64,000 nucleotides of DNA, from positions 84,122,494 through 84,186,493 of the forward strand of contig CM042013.1 in the NCBI GenBank assembly GCA_023525715.1, given 5' to 3'. Within the stretch, counting starts at the first letter, position 1. Each line of letters starts with the position of its first letter. Source of the stretch: Cichorium intybus (lineage: Eukaryota; Streptophyta; Magnoliopsida; Asterales; Asteraceae). The position numbers were made by a program, and so were the translations under genes. The notes under the pieces are model-generated. The model worked only from the letters and a program-made list of their open reading frames with translations, had not been told where the DNA came from and made no database searches. Shown here piece after piece: positions 59,373-64,000 of the stretch.

Positions 59373-60138
59373 TGTTGGATTAGGTGTCTAAGCCATGACT
59401 AATAATTTGTATTTACCTAATTGATAGTAGCAAAGTCCATTTGAGTTGCCCTCATGGCTAGAGGTTTAGCAGAAAATACAGGAAAGAGAAAGATTGATTT
59501 ATTATATGATTAATAAATCAATAGAAATAAAATAAATAGTTTATTAATATATTATGGTGATAATATATTAATTAGAAACTATATTAATTAATTAGAAATT
59601 AATCTGGAATTAATTGGAATTGATTTGATTAATTAAAGGTGCAAGGGCTGAATTGTAATTATTCAATAGTTGAGTAAGTGACAATTATGGTAGTTTAAGT
59701 GGGCAACGAAATTATGGAGGGATTATCCATAATTTCGATTATTATATGTTAGGATAAATAGATTTGAATTGATAGATAAAGGTTTATCTTATTTGAATTC
59801 AAAAAGGTTTATCTCTAAAGGCTTATCTGGTGGCCACTTGGAAACTATAAATAGAGACCCCTAGGCACCATAAAAGCCACGAATTTTTCCTCTCTTCCCT
59901 CTCTCTGGAACTTTCGAAAACCTTAGTTTTGGGTGTGACTTCATTTGAGGCAAGGCACTTGCGTTGCTTAGCTTGCAAGAAACAACTAAAAGGTTAGTTT
60001 TTCAGATTTTATTCTTTTAGTTATTTTCTTGTGGCCTTTAGGAATTTATTATATGTTCAATTAGAATAAAACATAGATCCAATCTAGGTTGCATGTGAAC
60101 TTAGGATTTTAGTTCATAGATTTGCATAAAACCTTTCA
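59373..60138 (+). repeat. 5' LTR of copia D
   Basis: It begins TGTTGGATTAGGTGTC like A and B and ends AAACCTTTCA. 766 bp. TATA-like ACTATAAATAG is near 59846. Confidence 0.92.
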
Positions 60139-61045
60139 GTGATATCAGAGCATTTTGGTTGTTTTCTTGTTGATTTGCTATAATTGTCTTCCTAAAAATT
60201 AGGGTTTAATGCTTATAAACCCTAATTGGCCATATCGGTTTTAGGGTTAGGGTTTTGGAAACCCTAGCCCCTCCCCTCTATGATTTTCAATTTTCTCATT
60301 AGGGTTTTAGAAGGCTTTCTATTTTTGGTAACTTTAATTATTTAAATGGATAACCTTAAACCCATTATTTGTTAATTTCGAAAATTAGGGGGTTTAAGAT
60401 AGGTTTAAATTAATTTAATTAATTTGTGATACCTATCTAGTTTTAATTAATTTAATTAATTGTTTAATTAAAAGATAATTAATGGTTTAATTTAATTTTA
60501 AATTTAATAGTTTTAAATTTCGAAAAATTAAAAGATAAAACTAGGAATATTTTAAAAGTCTAAAATATTTGGATTTAATTAATTTAATTAATTGTTTAAT
60601 TAAAAGATGAATTAAATCTTTTAAAGGTTTAATTTAATAGTTTAAATTTCCAATAAATTAAAAGATAAACCAGAAATATTTTAAAAGGTTTAAAATACAT
60701 CTTATATATATTATAATTAAAAGTTAATATTATATGTATAAGATAATTGGTCAGTCAAATCAATAGTAGGCCTTATTCACGAAGCTGGTCTATAAGGAGG
60801 GTATAAGGAAACTGTCTATAAAATGGCGGTTGAATGGGTGTCCACTCTCACCCACCGCTCTCTTAATCAGTGGAGGGTCGTTAGCCGAACGGGTTTGATA
60901 GAACAACTTAATCTCATTAAAAGTATAATGTTATTAATGAAAGTACTAGAACAACTTTATAAAATCCCAAATCTAGTTACTTTAAGAAAAATGTGAAAAT
61001 ATGATAACCCATTAAATTGCACATTACACTTTATAAGACATTAGT

Positions 61046-61245
61046 GGAGCGTGTATGGTTAACCGGCACTCTAATAGGGGCTCATAAAGAGTGGTAATGG
61101 GTTTCTCATGATTTATCATTGTTGATGGAGCGTGTGTGGTTAACCGGCACATCAATTAGAGATGATAAATGACATTGAGGTTACCGAGCATATTTGCATG
61201 GTTATTCACATCCAGTTTGTGATCCTCGGCATCCCAGTCACAAAC
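61046..61245 (+). promoter_or_regulatory. Conserved leader block of copia D (packaging-signal candidate)
   Basis: The paired motif is at 61046-61069 and 61127-61150 (81 nt apart), then the hairpin GTTTGTGA (61215-61222) with TCACAAAC (61238-61245). It is preserved although the coding part of D is ruined. Confidence 0.65.
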
Positions 61246-61479
61246 AGTGGAGCATATCCGAGATTAAACATGCCATTGAACAGTTCAATGAATCTCAACA
61301 GATCTAGGAATTTCATAAGATTAAAATTGATAAATGTTTATCTACATTAATGACATTATGTTGTGATTACGTCATCCCTCTTCACACCATAGTTGGGGTA
61401 TTTTGGATCCTAGCCTCATTAAATAATATATTGGGTAATTGTTTAAAAAGGATTAAAATTAAACTAATTCAAATTTTAT

Positions 61480-62360
61480 AGATATCTAAAGATAGTGTCA
61501 ATTCTCCTCCTTCTCCTCCTTCACCCGTTTCTGAGAGTCTCAGAAAGCACCTGTTCAATATGGTAAGGCTGACTGGCCTTGGCTATGTGATATGGCTTTG
61601 CAATTAGAGAATGATTCTTAGTTTTGCTGGCAAACCATATCTGACTGAGTGTCCGCTCCTTGTTCTACCAAAGCATGGCATCGCACAGTAGCTTGTGATG
61701 AGCATGACCCCTTGACTATCAAGTCAAAGGAAGTTCGTTGCCTCATGCTATTTATCATTGACCTCGAGTTTTGCAGGGATTTAGAATTCCTGGGGTCAGA
61801 TAAGTTAGCACAGCTGGTTGAGGAAAGGTTCCGAGAACTGGTCGAAAAAGGAACGAACTAGGATATTCAAAGAGCTTGAAGTTGCAAGCTAGAAGGAAGT
61901 AGCACCAGTTTGCATGTTCTCATGATTGAGGGATACATGGGAAAACTGTATAAAATTAGGTCACCCCTTCTGATCGGGAGTTAAGCATTAGCTCGACTCG
62001 CTGATATGTTCATCCAGATAAACAGAAAGGGTAACCAGATTAAGACAATCATGGAAATGCATCCAATGTCAACTCTGTATGAGTCGCTCATGGAGAAGCA
62101 TGGTTCCATTGATTCAGCTGCTTCATGATTGAGTCCAGTATTAAGGCGCATCAAGAAATGATCCAGATCGTCTAGACCGATTGATCGATGTATCAAACTG
62201 GAATCCACAAGGTGGGACACAGTCACAGAACGATTGGAAAAATGCTCCAAAGCCGAACGGTTTGGCAACTCAGAAATATCTTAAAACTCAGAACTCCTGA
62301 TCCTTAATTCATTGATACAGGATGTGTTTATCACATTTGCTCTGTATGCATGGACTAGGT
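61480..62360 (+). pseudogene. Copia D gag and protease relics
   Basis: Faint alignment with A/B gag: ADWPWLCDMALQLEN against the DWIRNIKMAL block, EVRCLMLF ... LVEERFRELVEKG against the ACIMIATMKPEL/ELAEKFRKQ block, and finally DTGCVYHICSVCMD at about 62317, the protease motif. Many stops and shifts intervene. Confidence 0.6.
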
Positions 62361-62670
62361 AGGATGCGGGATTTTGTTGCAAAGGAGCACATTCGGATTG
62401 GATCTGAAGCTCATGCAGTTTTGGAGTTTAGTTAGATATTATGACCTTGTTATTAGCTTATTAGATGCGTACGACATTACCTGTTCGAGGATATTTCGGT
62501 TTTATAAAATGTTAAATTTTATTTTAATACATGTTTATCCTTTAAATGTTGTATGAGTGTGTTAATTGCATGAATGGTAATGACTTGAATGATGATGCAT
62601 CCAAAGTGTTTGGATTCATGAATTGTGTTTTCTATGATTGTTAAAATATATTTTATAAAATCAATTCAAC

Positions 62671-62930
62671 CAAAGGTCCAGTTGGACAGGACTTTGGAAG
62701 CATTTGACTTAGAGTCACATTATGAATTGAATTCTTAATAAAACCATGTGTGGCAAGAAATGAATCACCCAAAGATCCAGTTGGACAGGACTTTGGAATC
62801 ATTTGACTTAGAGTCACATGATGATTAAGTTCTTTATAAAGCACATGTGGCAAGAAATGAATCACCCAAAGATCCAGAGGATAGGATTTTGGAATCAGTT
62901 GACTTAGAGTCAGGTGATGATTGCATATAT
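62671..62930 (+). repeat. Tandem repeat, ~98-bp unit, about 2.7 copies
   Basis: CAAAG(G/A)TCCAG starts units at 62671, 62770 and 62867 (spacing 99 and 97). Each unit holds GGACTTTGGAA and TTGACTTAGAGTCA, the latter containing the palindrome TGACTTAGAGTCA. It has no counterpart in A or B at this place. Confidence 0.85.
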
Positions 62931-64000
62931 TGAACAAATTAACAAAGTCATAAATTTACATAGAGATGTAAAAGATATTAAGATTTTGAGCAACATAGAC
63001 ATAAGTTTCTGTGTATTGCTCGAATCTTCGAACACAACACAATTAGTTATACTTCATGATATTTGCCAATTAGTATGACAAATATGGCTTCGCTTATTAG
63101 AATAAGCGATTGATTGAAACCTTGAAGTGTTCAAGGGTTTCAAAGGAAGTATAAGATCAACAGAACCCGAGTGACAACATAGACTGAGAAAATATTTCAC
63201 AGTTTATCCTCTTCCAAAAACATTAATGGTTATAATGTATCGTAGGGAAGATGATTGAGCATTGGTCGAAATAGTTCAATCCTCGATGTATAAGATACAT
63301 TTCCAATTAGTTTTTCGATGAATTGAATATTCAACCAGTCAGACCATAGAAACCATATTCCGACCACATCTTAGACTAAGTAGGTTATGCAGACACTGTC
63401 TGAAATGTAAAGCTGGGATCGTCCCACTTGTACATAGAAAGTCCAGGGTCATGCAGCGTTCGTCCGAACCTCATGACTAGCCTGAACCTGATCAGCAATG
63501 TCGTTTCATTGGCTATCCCGCTGTACCTGTGAAAGAATAGCTCTTTTAGAAAGGACTCATGTTCTAAGGAAACAGTGGGAGTTAAGACAGTCCTGGATGA
63601 GATCAGGATTAGCCAAGTGAAAGAACCTTTAGTCATCACTAGGCTTTGGGCAGGAATCAGATTCCTGTTAAACCTGACATACTCTTATCTTAACCAGTAG
63701 TATTAGTCACCGTCATAAAGTGTTGTGATCTGGGTGACATACCAATTAGTGGTAAAACACTAAAGTTGGTACGGATTAGCAGTCCGACTACTTGAAAGCA
63801 TTGGTGAGCCCGGTTGTTGCCAAATAAGAGAACCTTAGGGCGAGACACGTCTATGTAACAATTTGATTGATTTTACACATGGTCTAAAACCAGTGGGAGT
63901 AATTGAATCATCAAAAGAAAGCGACATGGATAGAAATGTACTTACTGAACATCTGGTTGAGTGAGACGATACTCAGAGTCAAGCAATTGATTCCGAGATA
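62931..64000 (+). pseudogene. Copia D pol relics
   Basis: Only scattered similarity remains, for example VWG-like codons, AAFVRT and FIGYPA near 63450-63520, which echo the AFVRRET/FFLGYPKQSFGY region of copia B integrase. No usable ORF. Confidence 0.45.

Larger units (their letters stand above)
59373..64000 (+). mobile_element. Ty1/copia element D, degenerate, running off the window
   Basis: A 5' LTR related to those of A and B, a mutated primer site (TGATATCAGAGC, 60140-60151), the conserved leader block and scattered gag/protease/integrase echoes. Stops and shifts are too many to give any real ORF. The 3' end is outside the window. Confidence 0.85.

Noticed and set aside
62671..62930. CRISPR-like repeat array
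   Set aside because: The unit is ~98 bp with no short repeat/unique spacer pattern, and the DNA is a plant nuclear retroelement.

Overview
The window is plant nuclear DNA dominated by transposable elements. It is most likely from a dicot with a large genome, and an Asteraceae such as lettuce is my guess from the style of the Ty3 and Ty1 LTRs. The evidence for a plant is chromodomain Ty3 elements, Ty1/copia elements primed by initiator tRNA-Met (TGGTATCAGAGC), a two-ORF plant LINE, a Mutator-like element with a SWIM finger, a plant-type Helitron end, TTTAGGG repeats and spliced plant genes. I saw no rRNA, tRNA, CRISPR or bacterial-type features.

Layout. 1-1823: minus-strand Ty3 LTR remnant. 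1824-10540: tandem chromovirus array (pol tail, LTR, full interior, LTR, leader). 10541-11539: tail of a second chromovirus and part of its LTR. 11540-12315: two (TA)n arrays flanking a small inverted-terminus element with telomere-like repeats. 12308-15373: 5' fragments of two unrelated host genes (a SAD2/importin-beta-like gene and an ABCB27/ALS1-like ABC transporter), each behind a copy of the same ~245 bp leader, ending at a Helitron 3' terminus. 15375-17024: 5'-truncated Ty3 LTR. 17025-20238: deleted copia element (F) interrupted by a non-autonomous element (E) with an orphan ORF. 21749-24124 (minus): an intact MCTP/FTIP-type C2-domain gene, the clearest host gene. 26028-31520: complete but frameshifted LINE with a 15-bp target duplication. 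31984-47345: copia element A, split by the younger copia element B (minus, 35358-43129), both with perfect 5-bp target duplications. 47994-49999: 5' part of a minus-strand copia element C. 50433-55740: Mutator-like element with ~140-bp terminal inverted repeats, a 9-bp target duplication and two convergent genes. 57189-58303: three long (TA)n arrays. 58366-58779: thioredoxin-like Clot ORF. 59373-64000: degenerate copia element D running off the window.

Insertion order can be read from the nesting: B entered A (TSD GCTTC), A entered older DNA (ATCAT), and E entered F (CCAGG). Most nonsense mutations in the retroelements are CAG to TAG or CTGG to CTAG, as expected from deamination of methylated cytosine in silenced DNA.

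The observations most worth follow-up are: (1) five stem-loops with a constant loop and compensatory stems in the chromovirus LTR, inside what looks like a leader intron, with related layouts in two other LTRs of the window; (2) a Mutator-like element whose partner gene, convergent to the transposase, encodes a GRF zinc-finger/coiled-coil protein; (3) the two-gene Helitron-type capture with a duplicated leader; (4) a paired motif plus hairpin conserved in the leaders of three copia elements.
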